Part shown: in pieces, positions 1-6,730 of the stretch
Numbering within the stretch: position 1 is the stretch's first letter
Layout: every line of letters begins with the position of its first letter
Source: a virus
IMG/VR virus record: IMGVR_UViG_3300035670_000010
Location: 124,001 to 188,000 of that record
Strand: one strand, 5' to 3'
Length of the DNA: 64,000 bases
Position numbers and translations under genes: made by a program
Notes under the pieces: generated by a model
What the model was told of the DNA's origin: nothing
The model's input: only the letters and a program-made list of their open reading frames with translations
Database searches by the model: none

Positions 1-316
1 CATCAATAGCTTGAACATGGTCTTTAATCAAGTCTTGGTCTGTGGTTAGGATGATTTTTTTACATAGTTCATATCTATCATAATAACCTAAACGATATTC
101 AGCAAAAAAATATTCATCACCATTTTTATAGATAATTAAATCCCCTTCTATAATTTCTTCATCATTAGTGATGTATAGGTGTTGATTTTCGCTATCCAAA
201 ATGTTAGGCATAACCCTATCAAATAACCTTAAATCATTAAAGACTTGCTTACCTTTTTTAGTTAGATATCCTAACCTACTTGGTTTATCTGTTGGAATTA
301 TGTGTATGTTTTTCAT
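1..316 (-). CDS. hypothetical phage protein (3' end outside window)
   Basis: Open frame from ATG at 316 running off the left edge, 105 residues visible, beginning MKNIHIIPTDKPSRLGYLTK. The segment 'YITNDEEIIEGDLIIYKNGD' looks like a small beta-rich domain. This kind of short protein (MKNIhIIPTDKPSRL) is common in phages of Bacteroidota, but I know no function for it. It is the last of a minus-strand run, 5 nt after the stop of the next upstream gene. Confidence 0.75.
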   Translation of the reverse strand, partial: MKNIHIIPTDKPSRLGYLTKKGKQVFNDLRLFDRVMPNILDSENQHLYITNDEEIIEGDLIIYKNGDEYFFAEYRLGYYDRYELCKKIILTTDQDLIKDHVQAID

Positions 317-321
317 AATAT

Positions 322-684
322 TTATTTTTTAGCAATTTCAATCATTTTTTGTAAAATTGACTCTTCTACTTCTTCATATGTTTCAAAAATAGGACTATTC
401 CAATCCCCCCATTCAACCCACCATTTATCTACATCAAACTTCTTTGGCTGCATATAAACACCATACTTCTCCCTAAACCACCTGAATACTTGTTGGTATA
501 GTGGTGTTACTAATCTAAATCGGTCTTCTGAAAATATTTTACTAAAATTAGAATTGGTTATGAGTCCAGAATTATCAATTATTACTTTTGTTTTATTTTC
601 TTGAAAGTATCCAAAACATGGTTCGTCAAAATCTAACTGTTTGAGTTCTAACGCTATTTGATAACTTACAAATTCCTTTTCCAT
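322..684 (-). CDS. FRWFREKY-family phage protein, copy 1
   Basis: 120 aa. It belongs to a paralogous family with three members here (also 686-1060 and 2315-2761). Shared parts are an N-terminal 'ALELK.LdFdEPCFGyf', a central 'FRWFREKYG' and a C-terminal 'YEE.E...L.KmIEIAK'. The family is widespread in phages of Bacteroidota; function unknown. It starts two bases after the neighbouring gene ends, so the genes are probably co-transcribed. Confidence 0.8.
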   Translation of the reverse strand: MEKEFVSYQIALELKQLDFDEPCFGYFQENKTKVIIDNSGLITNSNFSKIFSEDRFRLVTPLYQQVFRWFREKYGVYMQPKKFDVDKWWVEWGDWNSPIFETYEEVEESILQKMIEIAKK

Positions 685-685
685 A

Positions 686-1060
686 TTAATTTATTTTGTT
701 TTTAGCAATTTCAATCAATTTTATTAAACACTCTAACTCCGCTTCTTCGTAAGTTCCAACTTTAGGGTCTTTATTAAACTCTTCCATTGTTCTTTGTTTA
801 GCGTATTCTAAACCTGATAATGACATATCATAAATGTGACAATCAAATTGTTTAGTATTTGGTCTAAACCCAATAAACCCTCTTAAATTATACTTCTCTC
901 GAAACCACCTGAATGCTATAGCATTGACCACAGTTCTGTGAATCTTATTTAATGGTAATTCATCAAGATATTCTGGCGATATGTCAGTATCTTTTAAATT
1001 ATGAGTTTTTGATAACCACTCAAACAATCCTAAAGATTCTAATTCATTGTATATTTTCAT
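686..1060 (-). CDS. FRWFREKY-family phage protein, copy 2
   Basis: The longest frame opens at 1105, but I prefer the ATG at 1060 (MKIYNELESLGLFEWL) because the longer version overlaps the end of the upstream gene and its extra residues resemble nothing in the family. The central 'AFRWFREKYNLRGF' and C-terminal 'TYEEAELECLIKLIEIAKN' match copies 1 and 3. It lacks the 'EPCFG' N-terminal motif of the other two. Function unknown. Confidence 0.75.
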   Translation of the reverse strand: MKIYNELESLGLFEWLSKTHNLKDTDISPEYLDELPLNKIHRTVVNAIAFRWFREKYNLRGFIGFRPNTKQFDCHIYDMSLSGLEYAKQRTMEEFNKDPKVGTYEEAELECLIKLIEIAKNKIN

Positions 1061-1088
1061 TTTGTTTAGTTTATGGTTAATAAATTCC

Positions 1089-1349
1089 TTAAAACCTATC
1101 TGCAATCTTATTAATTAGTTCCTCATCCTCAACAGTCAATTTCCAGTAGTTTTCACTTATTTTAGAAAGTTGTGTTTTCCTATCATCATATTTATCATCA
1201 CCACCTCTATTAAGAACAAATCCTATATTATCATCTTCCATTGCTTGTAATAGGTTCTCTCTAAACCTTTTGTTTCTTTTGAACATATAGATGATTTCAT
1301 CTGAATAATCATCCAAATCAATATCAGCTTCCACTGTAATGTATGACAT
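1089..1349 (-). CDS. small acidic hypothetical protein
   Basis: 86 aa, starting MSYITVEADIDLDDYSDEII, acidic at the N-terminus. The ATG at 1349 lies 22 nt downstream of a TAnnTTTG promoter box. I do not recognise a family. The 3' end (INKIADRF) is followed by the FRWFREKY copy 2 gene after a 28-nt gap. Confidence 0.7.
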   Translation of the reverse strand: MSYITVEADIDLDDYSDEIIYMFKRNKRFRENLLQAMEDDNIGFVLNRGGDDKYDDRKTQLSKISENYWKLTVEDEELINKIADRF

Positions 1350-1371
1350 AACTATTATTTTTTTTGATACA

Positions 1372-1379
1372 CAAATATA
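1372..1379 (-). promoter_or_regulatory. Bacteroidota-type -7 box (TATATTTG)
   Basis: TATATTTG on the minus strand, 22 nt before the ATG at 1349; matches the TAnnTTTG -7 consensus of Bacteroidota primary sigma factors. Confidence 0.6.
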
Positions 1380-1391
1380 AGGGAAATAAAA

Positions 1392-1892
1392 TTACTGCGC
1401 AAGTTCTTTCTGTAATATTTTCAAAACAGCATGACTTGTATGACCATCAAAAGGAAATAATGCTTTTGATGTTTCTGGGACTTTAAAATCATCCCACCTA
1501 TCTGCTGGATAGTGATTGGATATTTGGCCACTTGGTAATTTTGCCACAACAATAAACCAGCCCCCACCAAAACAAGGATAACCATCATTATGTTTCCAAC
1601 TCTTATGGACACTATATTTGGTGTTCTGCATCACCTGGTTCAAATCCTGGAACTCTTCATCACCTTTCTGATTTGCCCACTCATTAAACAATAAAGCATT
1701 GTAGGCTGCTCTAAAATCATATAATTCCTTAAAGGTGTGATATCCATCAGAGGTGTTTTCTGTTACTTTATGATAATCCTCTTCTAGTTTCTTGATACGT
1801 TCAAAAACCTCATTTGGGATTGTGTAATTTGTAATCCTGCTACCATACTGGCTATTGATAACATCACATAAATAATCAACTGGTGTTTTCAT
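1392..1892 (-). CDS. WDGH-like phage protein
   Basis: 166 aa. Residues about 47-60 read 'SDGYHTFKELYDFRAAYNAL', the pattern of the WDGH domain seen in phage proteins. The second half holds 'HKSWKHNDGYPCFGGGWFIV' and 'GQISNHYPADRWDDFKVPE', which recur in Bacteroidota phage proteins. No catalytic role is established for the family. Start chosen at MKTPVDYLCDVINSQYG, preceded by an A/T-rich leader. Confidence 0.75.
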   Translation of the reverse strand: MKTPVDYLCDVINSQYGSRITNYTIPNEVFERIKKLEEDYHKVTENTSDGYHTFKELYDFRAAYNALLFNEWANQKGDEEFQDLNQVMQNTKYSVHKSWKHNDGYPCFGGGWFIVVAKLPSGQISNHYPADRWDDFKVPETSKALFPFDGHTSHAVLKILQKELAQ

Positions 1893-1911
1893 AGTTTTAG
1901 TTTTTTTGTTG

Positions 1912-2313
1912 TTATAATTTTTCTATTTCTTGTTTAACTTCTAAATAATGTGCAATAGACCTTTCCATTTTAAAATCAAGATTAAAGTTAAGTACAAACA
2001 ATATCTTATCAACTGCAATCAAAGCACATTGTTTAGCCTGTCCCCAAGCTGTATAGGTTTCCATAAATTCCCCTAAAGGCTCATCAATCCAAGTCTCATT
2101 AGGAGTTGTTTGATAGAATGTATCAACTAGCTCTTTTGCTTCTTCTTTTGGTGTTAAAATCATTTTGTTTTGTTTTTCTAACCCATTGTATATTAGTTTT
2201 TCCACATCCTTTTCCATTTCCTTTTCCATTTGTTTTAGATAATCATAATCATCATTTATTCTATCTTCCCAATGTTGTTGACTTCCTATATAATTTTCTG
2301 TTTGTTTGCTCAT
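1912..2313 (-). CDS. hypothetical phage protein
   Basis: 133 aa, largely helical by composition, with a charged N-terminal half (DYDYLKQMEKEMEKDVEKL). The central segment 'LTPKEEAKELVDTF' and the later 'WGQAKQCALIAVDKIL' look like the short 'TPKEKAKELVDKF...AKQCALIAVDEI' proteins common in phages of Bacteroidota. Function unknown. It sits 2 nt downstream of the neighbouring FRWFREKY copy 3 gene. Confidence 0.75.
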   Translation of the reverse strand: MSKQTENYIGSQQHWEDRINDDYDYLKQMEKEMEKDVEKLIYNGLEKQNKMILTPKEEAKELVDTFYQTTPNETWIDEPLGEFMETYTAWGQAKQCALIAVDKILFVLNFNLDFKMERSIAHYLEVKQEIEKL

Positions 2314-2314
2314 T

Positions 2315-2761
2315 TTATTTGTTTTTTACAACCTCAATTAATTTATTTAAACCTGCTAAATCAGCTTCTTCATAGGTTTCATATTCCCAATCACCAGAAG
2401 GTCTATTTTTTGGCATTGTATGGTATTCTTCACCTGTTTTATGATTCCAAATCCAATAATTGTAACCAAGTTCACAATTGTGCTGATCAGATGTTGCTTC
2501 TACTGAAAATTGCCAATCAAACTTCTCCCTAAAAAACCTAAATGCTGCTGTAAAAGTAGGAGCTGAAGCATCTGTCTCTTTATTATGCTCATTATAATCT
2601 TGAAGACCATTTATAGTATCTAAAAAGATATGTTTATTATGTCTTCCAAGGTTGTAATCTATTATTTCAGTTTCTTTATAATTACCAAAACAAGGTTCTC
2701 TAAAACCTAGTTTTTTAAGTTCTAATGCTAGTTCATAAGGGACAAGGTCTTTAATAGCCAT
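2315..2761 (-). CDS. FRWFREKY-family phage protein, copy 3
   Basis: 148 aa, the longest and best preserved of the three paralogues. It has 'ALELKKLGFREPCFGNY' near the start, 'AAFRFFREKFDWQF' in the middle and 'YETYEEADLAGLNKLIEVVK' at the end. The intervening part contains 'YNYWIWN', a pattern seen in many Bacteroidota phage homologues. Function unknown; probably a small soluble single-domain protein. Confidence 0.8.
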   Translation of the reverse strand: MAIKDLVPYELALELKKLGFREPCFGNYKETEIIDYNLGRHNKHIFLDTINGLQDYNEHNKETDASAPTFTAAFRFFREKFDWQFSVEATSDQHNCELGYNYWIWNHKTGEEYHTMPKNRPSGDWEYETYEEADLAGLNKLIEVVKNK

Positions 2762-2786
2762 AATTATTTAGTTTTTGAAAATGTAA

Positions 2787-2984
2787 TTAAAAATTATGCT
2801 TCAACATAGTCTTTTTTACATTTGGTTCTAAATTTTGATATAATTGACCAATAATCTGTTCAAAAACTTCCCCTTCTGCTTGAATAAGCACTTTATTACT
2901 TATTTGAAGAATACTTTTTTTAACTACATAGGTAGTTACTTTATCTCCTAATTCTTTAGATATTTTCTGGCTTACACTATTCAT
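2787..2984 (-). CDS. MKN-array small protein 16 (last)
   Basis: 65 aa from ATG at 2984 (MNSVSQKISKELGDKV). A longer frame begins at 3014, but this ATG overlaps the stop of the previous array gene as ATGA, the pattern of the array, so it is the likely start. It ends 'MLKHNF'. Like its neighbours it has regularly spaced Ile/Val and Gln residues suggestive of one long amphipathic helix. No known family. Confidence 0.65.
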   Translation of the reverse strand: MNSVSQKISKELGDKVTTYVVKKSILQISNKVLIQAEGEVFEQIIGQLYQNLEPNVKKTMLKHNF

Positions 2985-3133
2985 AATTTTAGGTTGTTTT
3001 GTATTTGAAACCATAGTTGACCATTTGTTTGAACCTCTCCTACTCTAAGTATTTTTTTTCTTAATTGCATATTTGGTTTATCATGTACAAAATAACCCAC
3101 TTGCATATACACTTTATCTATTACATTTTTCAT
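2981..3133 (-). CDS. MKN-array small protein 15
   Basis: 50 aa, starting MKNVIDKVYMQVGYFVHDK and ending 'LWFQIQNNLKL'. Both the MKN(V/I) start and the final 'Q(I/V)..NLK' are array hallmarks. Stop and next start overlap in ATGA, and its own start overlaps the previous stop. Function unknown. Confidence 0.6.
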   Translation of the reverse strand: MKNVIDKVYMQVGYFVHDKPNMQLRKKILRVGEVQTNGQLWFQIQNNLKL

Positions 3134-3303
3134 ACTTTAAATTTTAAGTTTGCTTTCATTTGCATAGATACTTGTTGGCTAACTTGCCTCCATACCTGAT
3201 GATATACTTGATGCCTAGCATTATTAACCACTGGTACCCGTGCATGTTTATTCCATCTTGGATACTGGACTTTAGCTTCTATTTCATGACCTACATTTCT
3301 CAT
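3130..3303 (-). CDS. MKN-array small protein 14
   Basis: 57 aa: MRNVGHEIEAKVQYPRWNKH at the N-terminus and 'ANLKFKV' at the C-terminus. Residues about 33-48 show a strict Q-V repeat (HQVYHQVWRQVSQQVSMQM), so one helical face would carry Val/Trp and another Gln. The end is nearly identical to array member 13, showing recent duplication or gene conversion. ATGA overlaps on both sides. Confidence 0.65.
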   Translation of the reverse strand: MRNVGHEIEAKVQYPRWNKHARVPVVNNARHQVYHQVWRQVSQQVSMQMKANLKFKV

Positions 3304-3473
3304 ACTTTAAATTTTAGGTTTTCTTTTATTTGAATAGATACTTGTTGATGAACTTGTGTCCAAGGTCGTAGATATACTTTATCCCTAATATGATGAACCA
3401 CTTGTATTGATATGGGAGTAATGGATCGTGGGTTTTGTATTTTATTTCCAATTTTACTAGCCACATTTTTCAT
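3300..3473 (-). CDS. MKN-array small protein 13
   Basis: 57 aa, starting MKNVASKIGNKIQNPRSI. The last 20 residues (HQQVSIQIKENLKFKV) match member 14 closely while the centre differs, which argues for a conserved tail and a fast-evolving core. Start and stop both overlap neighbours by 4 nt, implying translational coupling. Function unknown. Confidence 0.65.
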   Translation of the reverse strand: MKNVASKIGNKIQNPRSITPISIQVVHHIRDKVYLRPWTQVHQQVSIQIKENLKFKV

Positions 3474-3640
3474 GCTTTTAATCTTTTTTCTATTTTGGAA
3501 AACAATTCTTGAAGTGTTTGATTACCAAATTGGGGGTAATCATAGTATTCAATAGTTATTTGTTTACGTAATTCTTTACGTAATACAAAATTAACTTTCA
3601 TACCTATATGTTTCCGTATTTTATCATCTACATTTTTCAT
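3470..3640 (-). CDS. MKN-array small protein 12
   Basis: 56 aa from ATG at 3640 (MKNVDDKIRKHIGMKVNF). A TTG-started frame from 3658 is possible but overlaps the HNH gene's stop and adds nothing family-like. It lies 4 nt after the HNH stop, so it still seems translated in the same array mRNA. Ends 'SKIEKRLKA', diverged from the usual tail. Confidence 0.6.
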   Translation of the reverse strand: MKNVDDKIRKHIGMKVNFVLRKELRKQITIEYYDYPQFGNQTLQELFSKIEKRLKA

Positions 3641-3644
3641 GCTT

Positions 3645-4031
3645 TTAATTTTTTTCAAAATAAAAAACTATATCAATCTCATTCTCCTGGACAAGACCAT
3701 AACGTTTTGCAATTTTATATTGGGTTGATTTCTCATTTAGATGTTTCATGAACCCTTTAATCAAAGACCTAAACTCTTCCAAAGATAATGAATGTTTATT
3801 AATATTGCAACTTGGACAGCTTGGATTTTGATTTTCAATTGTTAATCGTTCTGGATGCTGCATAGGATTATCTTTATCTATCACAAATTTCTTCTTAACT
3901 TTGTCATATATATGATTTCTTTTAACAGGTTCTATTTCGTCAATGTGCCAACCTTTCTCTAACTTATCACCACAATAACAACATCTACCATTGCATTTTT
4001 CAAACAACAAATCTCTAACTTTCTTACTCAT
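3645..4031 (-). CDS. HNH endonuclease inserted in the MKN array
   Basis: 128 aa from ATG at 4031 (MSKKVRDLLFEKCNGRCCYC). The long frame from 4097 is rejected because its first residues are the out-of-frame tail of the array gene before it. CNGRCCYCG and CPSC provide paired zinc-binding cysteines. 'WHIDEIEPVKR' supplies the HNH-type H-[ILV]-[DE]-H/E core and 'NPSCPSCNINKHSLSLEEF' the final metal-binding N/H. Such enzymes nick or cut DNA; here it is a probable mobile or homing gene, spliced into the array with perfect ATGA coupling to the gene upstream. Confidence 0.8.
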   Translation of the reverse strand: MSKKVRDLLFEKCNGRCCYCGDKLEKGWHIDEIEPVKRNHIYDKVKKKFVIDKDNPMQHPERLTIENQNPSCPSCNINKHSLSLEEFRSLIKGFMKHLNEKSTQYKIAKRYGLVQENEIDIVFYFEKN

Positions 4032-4198
4032 AAAATTATCTTTGGCAAGTTTCTTAATTTTAGGTTGATTATTCCTTGCATATAAGCCCCCATCCAAACA
4101 TTACCAGGAAGATATTCTTTTATTTTTATTACACCCTTTAAATTTCTTAGAGTTTCATCATGCACTTGATTCAAAATTATAGTTCTTATACTTTTCAT
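4028..4198 (-). CDS. MKN-array small protein 11
   Basis: 56 aa, MKSIRTIILNQVHDETLRNL, ending 'INLKLRNLPKIIL'. The last 13 residues are identical to member 10 and the centre shares 'KEYLPGN', so the two are a recent tandem duplicate. Its stop overlaps the HNH start as ATGA. Confidence 0.65.
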   Translation of the reverse strand: MKSIRTIILNQVHDETLRNLKGVIKIKEYLPGNVWMGAYMQGIINLKLRNLPKIIL

Positions 4199-4365
4199 AA
4201 AATTATCTTTGGCAAATTTCTTAATTTTAGGTTTATTGTCACTCGACTATTAAACCACCTAAACTGATTACCAGGTAGGTATTCTTTTTCTTCTATTGTA
4301 TCCTTTAACTTAACTTCAATTTCATCATACACTTGATTCAAAATTTCAATTCTTACACTTTTCAT
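4195..4365 (-). CDS. MKN-array small protein 10
   Basis: 56 aa, MKSVRIEILNQVYDEIEVKL. About half of its residues match member 11 (ILNQV.DE, KEYLPGN, INLKLRNLPKIIL). Stop/start coupling by ATGA to the next gene and overlap of its own start with the previous stop. Function unknown. Confidence 0.65.
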   Translation of the reverse strand: MKSVRIEILNQVYDEIEVKLKDTIEEKEYLPGNQFRWFNSRVTINLKLRNLPKIIL

Positions 4366-4709
4366 AATATTATAGATTTAACTTTATACCATATTTGTTT
4401 ACCTATGACACTTATTAAGCGACGACCAGTACGTAGATATGATAACTTTGTATCAACTTTAAAATCAACTCTATAACTAACATTATCAGTTTTAGTGTGA
4501 AAAACATTAACCTGTATTTTAGTAAATTTACTATTTACCACACTTGAAATATTTCTCATTGTTAGCATTTGATTTGTTGTTTTATGATATAGTTCTGTCC
4601 AGATTTTATGGCGCAATCTACTAAATAAAGTTTCATAACTTCCATTCCAAATTGGGATTCTAATTTCATTTACTAATTTATCTTTTGTTTCTTGCCCAAT
4701 ATTTTTCAT
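4362..4709 (-). CDS. MKN-array protein 9, two-module fusion
   Basis: 115 aa from ATG at 4709 (MKNIGQETKDKLVNEIRIPI). It is twice the usual length, and a second internal family start, 'MRNISSVVNSKFTKIQV', occurs near residue 50. The protein is therefore best explained as two array members joined after loss of a stop codon. The C-terminus 'KQIWYKVKSIIL' is array-like. The upstream stop and this start overlap as TGATG. Confidence 0.65.
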   Translation of the reverse strand: MKNIGQETKDKLVNEIRIPIWNGSYETLFSRLRHKIWTELYHKTTNQMLTMRNISSVVNSKFTKIQVNVFHTKTDNVSYRVDFKVDTKLSYLRTGRRLISVIGKQIWYKVKSIIL

Positions 4710-4897
4710 CACTTAAACATTATTTTTATTCTAAGATTATCTGTAAAATTATGTGTCATTTGCTTAAATATTTGGTCATTTATTATTTCTCGATATCTAA
4801 TATGATATGCAGGATTAATAGTTGGAATTAAGTTAAGTCTTTCTAACTTCTCTATTGATGAAATTTTCTTTGTGATTTTACTGTTCACTCTTTCCAT
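4709..4897 (-). CDS. MKN-array small protein 8
   Basis: 62 aa, MERVNSKITKKISSIEKLER; the N-terminal 'VNSKITKKI' is close to members 1 and 13. The end 'NFTDNLRIKIMFK' is overlapped by the start of member 9. Its own start lies inside the end of member 7 (13-nt overlap). Function unknown. Confidence 0.6.
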   Translation of the reverse strand: MERVNSKITKKISSIEKLERLNLIPTINPAYHIRYREIINDQIFKQMTHNFTDNLRIKIMFK

Positions 4898-5109
4898 TTC
4901 TTAATTTTAAGTTTTTTTGGATTATCTATTTCAAGCCACACCTGGTCTCTTATTGGTAAGAAAACTTGTCCATATATACCATCCTCTGCCTTATCCCACA
5001 TAATTTTCCATAATCTATCACCAATATTTGTGGCAGCATTTTGTTTTATGTTAGAATTTACACCATCATATATCATCACATCAAATATGTTTCTACTAAT
5101 GTTCTTCAT
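4885..5109 (-). CDS. MKN-array small protein 7
   Basis: 74 aa, the longest single-module member: MKNISRNIFDVMIYDGVNSN. Central 'GDRLWKIMWDKAEDGIYGQV' and later 'DQVWLEIDNPKKLK' correspond to 'KLW...WLQV(D/E)NN' in members 5 and 6. Overlaps neighbours by 13-14 nt. Confidence 0.65.
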   Translation of the reverse strand: MKNISRNIFDVMIYDGVNSNIKQNAATNIGDRLWKIMWDKAEDGIYGQVFLPIRDQVWLEIDNPKKLKIKKWKE

Positions 5110-5302
5110 AGTTTAATTTATTCTTTATTTGGGTAATTAATTTTTCTGCCATATTATTATCCACCTGCAACCAAGAAGGATCCCATAATTTAACTGTAAG
5201 TTTAGTATATATTTTCCATCCTTTGTCAAATATAGCATTATCAGCCTTCATCCTATATTGGTCATATATTTTACGTAATATAAATTCATTAATATTCTTC
5301 AT
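5096..5302 (-). CDS. MKN-array small protein 6
   Basis: 68 aa, MKNINEFILRKIYDQYRMKA. Paired with member 5: 'DKGWKIYTKLTVKLWDPSWL' against 'DKGYNIYANIGNKLWDVAWL', and both end 'QxKNKLxxEE'. The next start codon is embedded in the codons for its own last residues, a 14-nt overlap. Confidence 0.7.
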   Translation of the reverse strand: MKNINEFILRKIYDQYRMKADNAIFDKGWKIYTKLTVKLWDPSWLQVDNNMAEKLITQIKNKLNYEEH

Positions 5303-5495
5303 GTTTTAATTTATTTTTCACTTGCATAACTACATTATTAGTCACGTTATTCTCCACCTGAAGCCAAGCAACATCCCACAACTTATTTCCAATATTAGCA
5401 TATATGTTGTATCCTTTGTCATTAATAATATCATTGACCTTTTCCCTATGTTGCTTATATATTTGATAAATTATTTGTTTATCAATATTCTTCAT
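5289..5495 (-). CDS. MKN-array small protein 5
   Basis: 68 aa, MKNIDKQIIYQIYKQHREKV, aligning end to end without gaps with member 6 at roughly 45-50% identity. 'WLQVENNVTNNVVMQVKNKL' is the clearest statement of the family tail: aromatic-L-Q-V, two Asn, then a Q-V-x-N-x-L helix end. Confidence 0.7.
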   Translation of the reverse strand: MKNIDKQIIYQIYKQHREKVNDIINDKGYNIYANIGNKLWDVAWLQVENNVTNNVVMQVKNKLKHEEY

Positions 5496-5501
5496 GTTTT
5501 G

Positions 5502-5681
5502 TCATTTTAATTTTCTAACTTGTTGAATAACATTATTTGTTAACCAATGAAAACGGCTTATTTGTATAAATTTACTATTCATGTTAGTTTTAAGATACAT
5601 ACTATATGATATATCTTTTGTAACTTTCTCCTTAATCTTTAAATGTATTTTCCACACTATTAAGTCCCCAATGTTATCCAT
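5502..5681 (-). CDS. MKN-array small protein 4 (short ORF)
   Basis: 59 aa, MDNIGDLIVWKIHLKIKEKV ... 'HWLTNNVIQQVRKLK'. It fills an otherwise empty slot in the array and carries the family pattern 'WLTNNVIQQV'. Start codon at 5681 overlaps the stop of member 3 by 8 nt. Function unknown. Confidence 0.65.
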   Translation of the reverse strand: MDNIGDLIVWKIHLKIKEKVTKDISYSMYLKTNMNSKFIQISRFHWLTNNVIQQVRKLK

Positions 5682-5871
5682 GTTTAAAATTATTTTTCAT
5701 ATTAGGAAATAAATTTTTGATTATGTTATAATATGCAATGTTATCTACCTGATTTTTTGATTCATCCATAATAGGTGCAGCTTGAAACCATGCTTTCTCA
5801 TACTTCTTACCAGGATAAATTTTATCAATATATAATCCTTTTGAAGTTATAACTCTGGAAACATTCTTCAT
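5674..5871 (-). CDS. MKN-array small protein 3
   Basis: 65 aa, MKNVSRVITSKGLYIDKIYP. 'AWFQAAPIMDESKNQVDNIA' is the divergent equivalent of the W-Q-V segment. Ends 'NMKNNFKHG', with the next start inside its last codons. Confidence 0.6.
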   Translation of the reverse strand: MKNVSRVITSKGLYIDKIYPGKKYEKAWFQAAPIMDESKNQVDNIAYYNIIKNLFPNMKNNFKHG

Positions 5872-5877
5872 TCTTGT

Positions 5878-6063
5878 TTATTTTAAAATGGTTTCTTTAA
5901 TCAATGGTGGTTGTGCATTAGTTATCTGATTACGAACCTCACTATTTAATTTGAGGTGAATCCTATACATTGTATCCATACTCCAAAAACTCACAAGCGT
6001 AGGTGTACGATATTTAACTAAATAATTAATTTGATTATGGATATGTTGTTTAACATTCTTCAT
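5878..6063 (-). CDS. MKN-array small protein 2
   Basis: 61 aa, MKNVKQHIHNQINYLVKYRT. Retains 'RIHLKLNSEVRNQI' and a C-terminal 'IKETILK'. Separated by 6 nt from member 3 and by 1 nt from member 1. Function unknown. Confidence 0.6.
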   Translation of the reverse strand: MKNVKQHIHNQINYLVKYRTPTLVSFWSMDTMYRIHLKLNSEVRNQITNAQPPLIKETILK

Positions 6064-6064
6064 T

Positions 6065-6259
6065 TTATTTATTTTTTCTAATTAAAAACCTAACAATAGG
6101 TATGCAGGGCATTTTATTCTGTATCTGCTCTAACATCTCCTCAAATTCTAAATCACTTTTACGCCTCAAATATTTATTTACTTTATAATCAATAAATGCT
6201 TCATTATTTGTATTTAAAATATCAATTTGTTTTGTTATTTTTGAACCAACGTTTTTCAT
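6065..6259 (-). CDS. MKN-array small protein 1 (first)
   Basis: 64 aa, MKNVGSKITKQIDILNTNNE. First gene of the array in the direction of transcription; a strong terminator (6278-6313) lies directly upstream, so the array needs its own promoter in the ~20 nt between or depends on read-through. The C-terminus (VRFLIRKNK) is more basic than other members. Confidence 0.6.
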   Translation of the reverse strand: MKNVGSKITKQIDILNTNNEAFIDYKVNKYLRRKSDLEFEEMLEQIQNKMPCIPIVRFLIRKNK

Positions 6260-6277
6260 ACTTTTGTATTTTAAAGT

Positions 6278-6313
6278 AAGAAGGCTACTTAAAAATCTCC
6301 AAGTAGCCTTCTT
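6278..6313 (-). terminator. Rho-independent terminator
   Basis: Perfect 13-bp inverted repeat (AAGAAGGCTACTT and its complement) around a 10-nt loop, just after the gene at 6319. It separates that gene from the MKN array. Confidence 0.8.
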
Positions 6314-6318
6314 TGTTA

Positions 6319-6705
6319 TTAGTCAATAACCCTTTTCTTCATATTCTCCAAAGGATCAAACCTTGTCTGGATTCCAGCATAGTATTTGCCTGGTGGAACA
6401 ATAGTGTGTCTGTGGTCTTTTTTAGGCGTAATAACAGCCGTATCCATAGAAACACCAGATCCTAATAGTTCTGACTGTAATGAGTGGTTTAGAATACACT
6501 CATCATGAGCCTCAATAAGAAATCCCCCATCTGGGTATTCATAAATGTCATAGTTACCAAATAAGGCATGGAAACTACCTGACCTTTCTGATGCAGCAAT
6601 AAATTGCTTTTGCACCTTTTTAACATCACTAGGGAGTTCAGTTAATCCAAAGAACTGGACATCACCTTGGTGGAAAGAAATGTTGGAAAAATTTAATTTA
6701 CTCAT
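6319..6705 (-). CDS. hypothetical phage protein
   Basis: 128 aa, MSKLNFSNISFHQGDVQFFG. Soluble, beta-rich by composition: 'SGSFHALFGNYDIYEYPDGG' and 'HDECILNHSLQSELLGS'. Similar proteins with 'GDVQFFSI...ALCGNYEIYE' occur in phages of Bacteroidota. Function unknown. Its stop is 6 nt before the terminator hairpin. Confidence 0.75.
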   Translation of the reverse strand: MSKLNFSNISFHQGDVQFFGLTELPSDVKKVQKQFIAASERSGSFHALFGNYDIYEYPDGGFLIEAHDECILNHSLQSELLGSGVSMDTAVITPKKDHRHTIVPPGKYYAGIQTRFDPLENMKKRVID

Positions 6706-6730
6706 TTTTTTGTTATTTTAAGTTTAAAAT

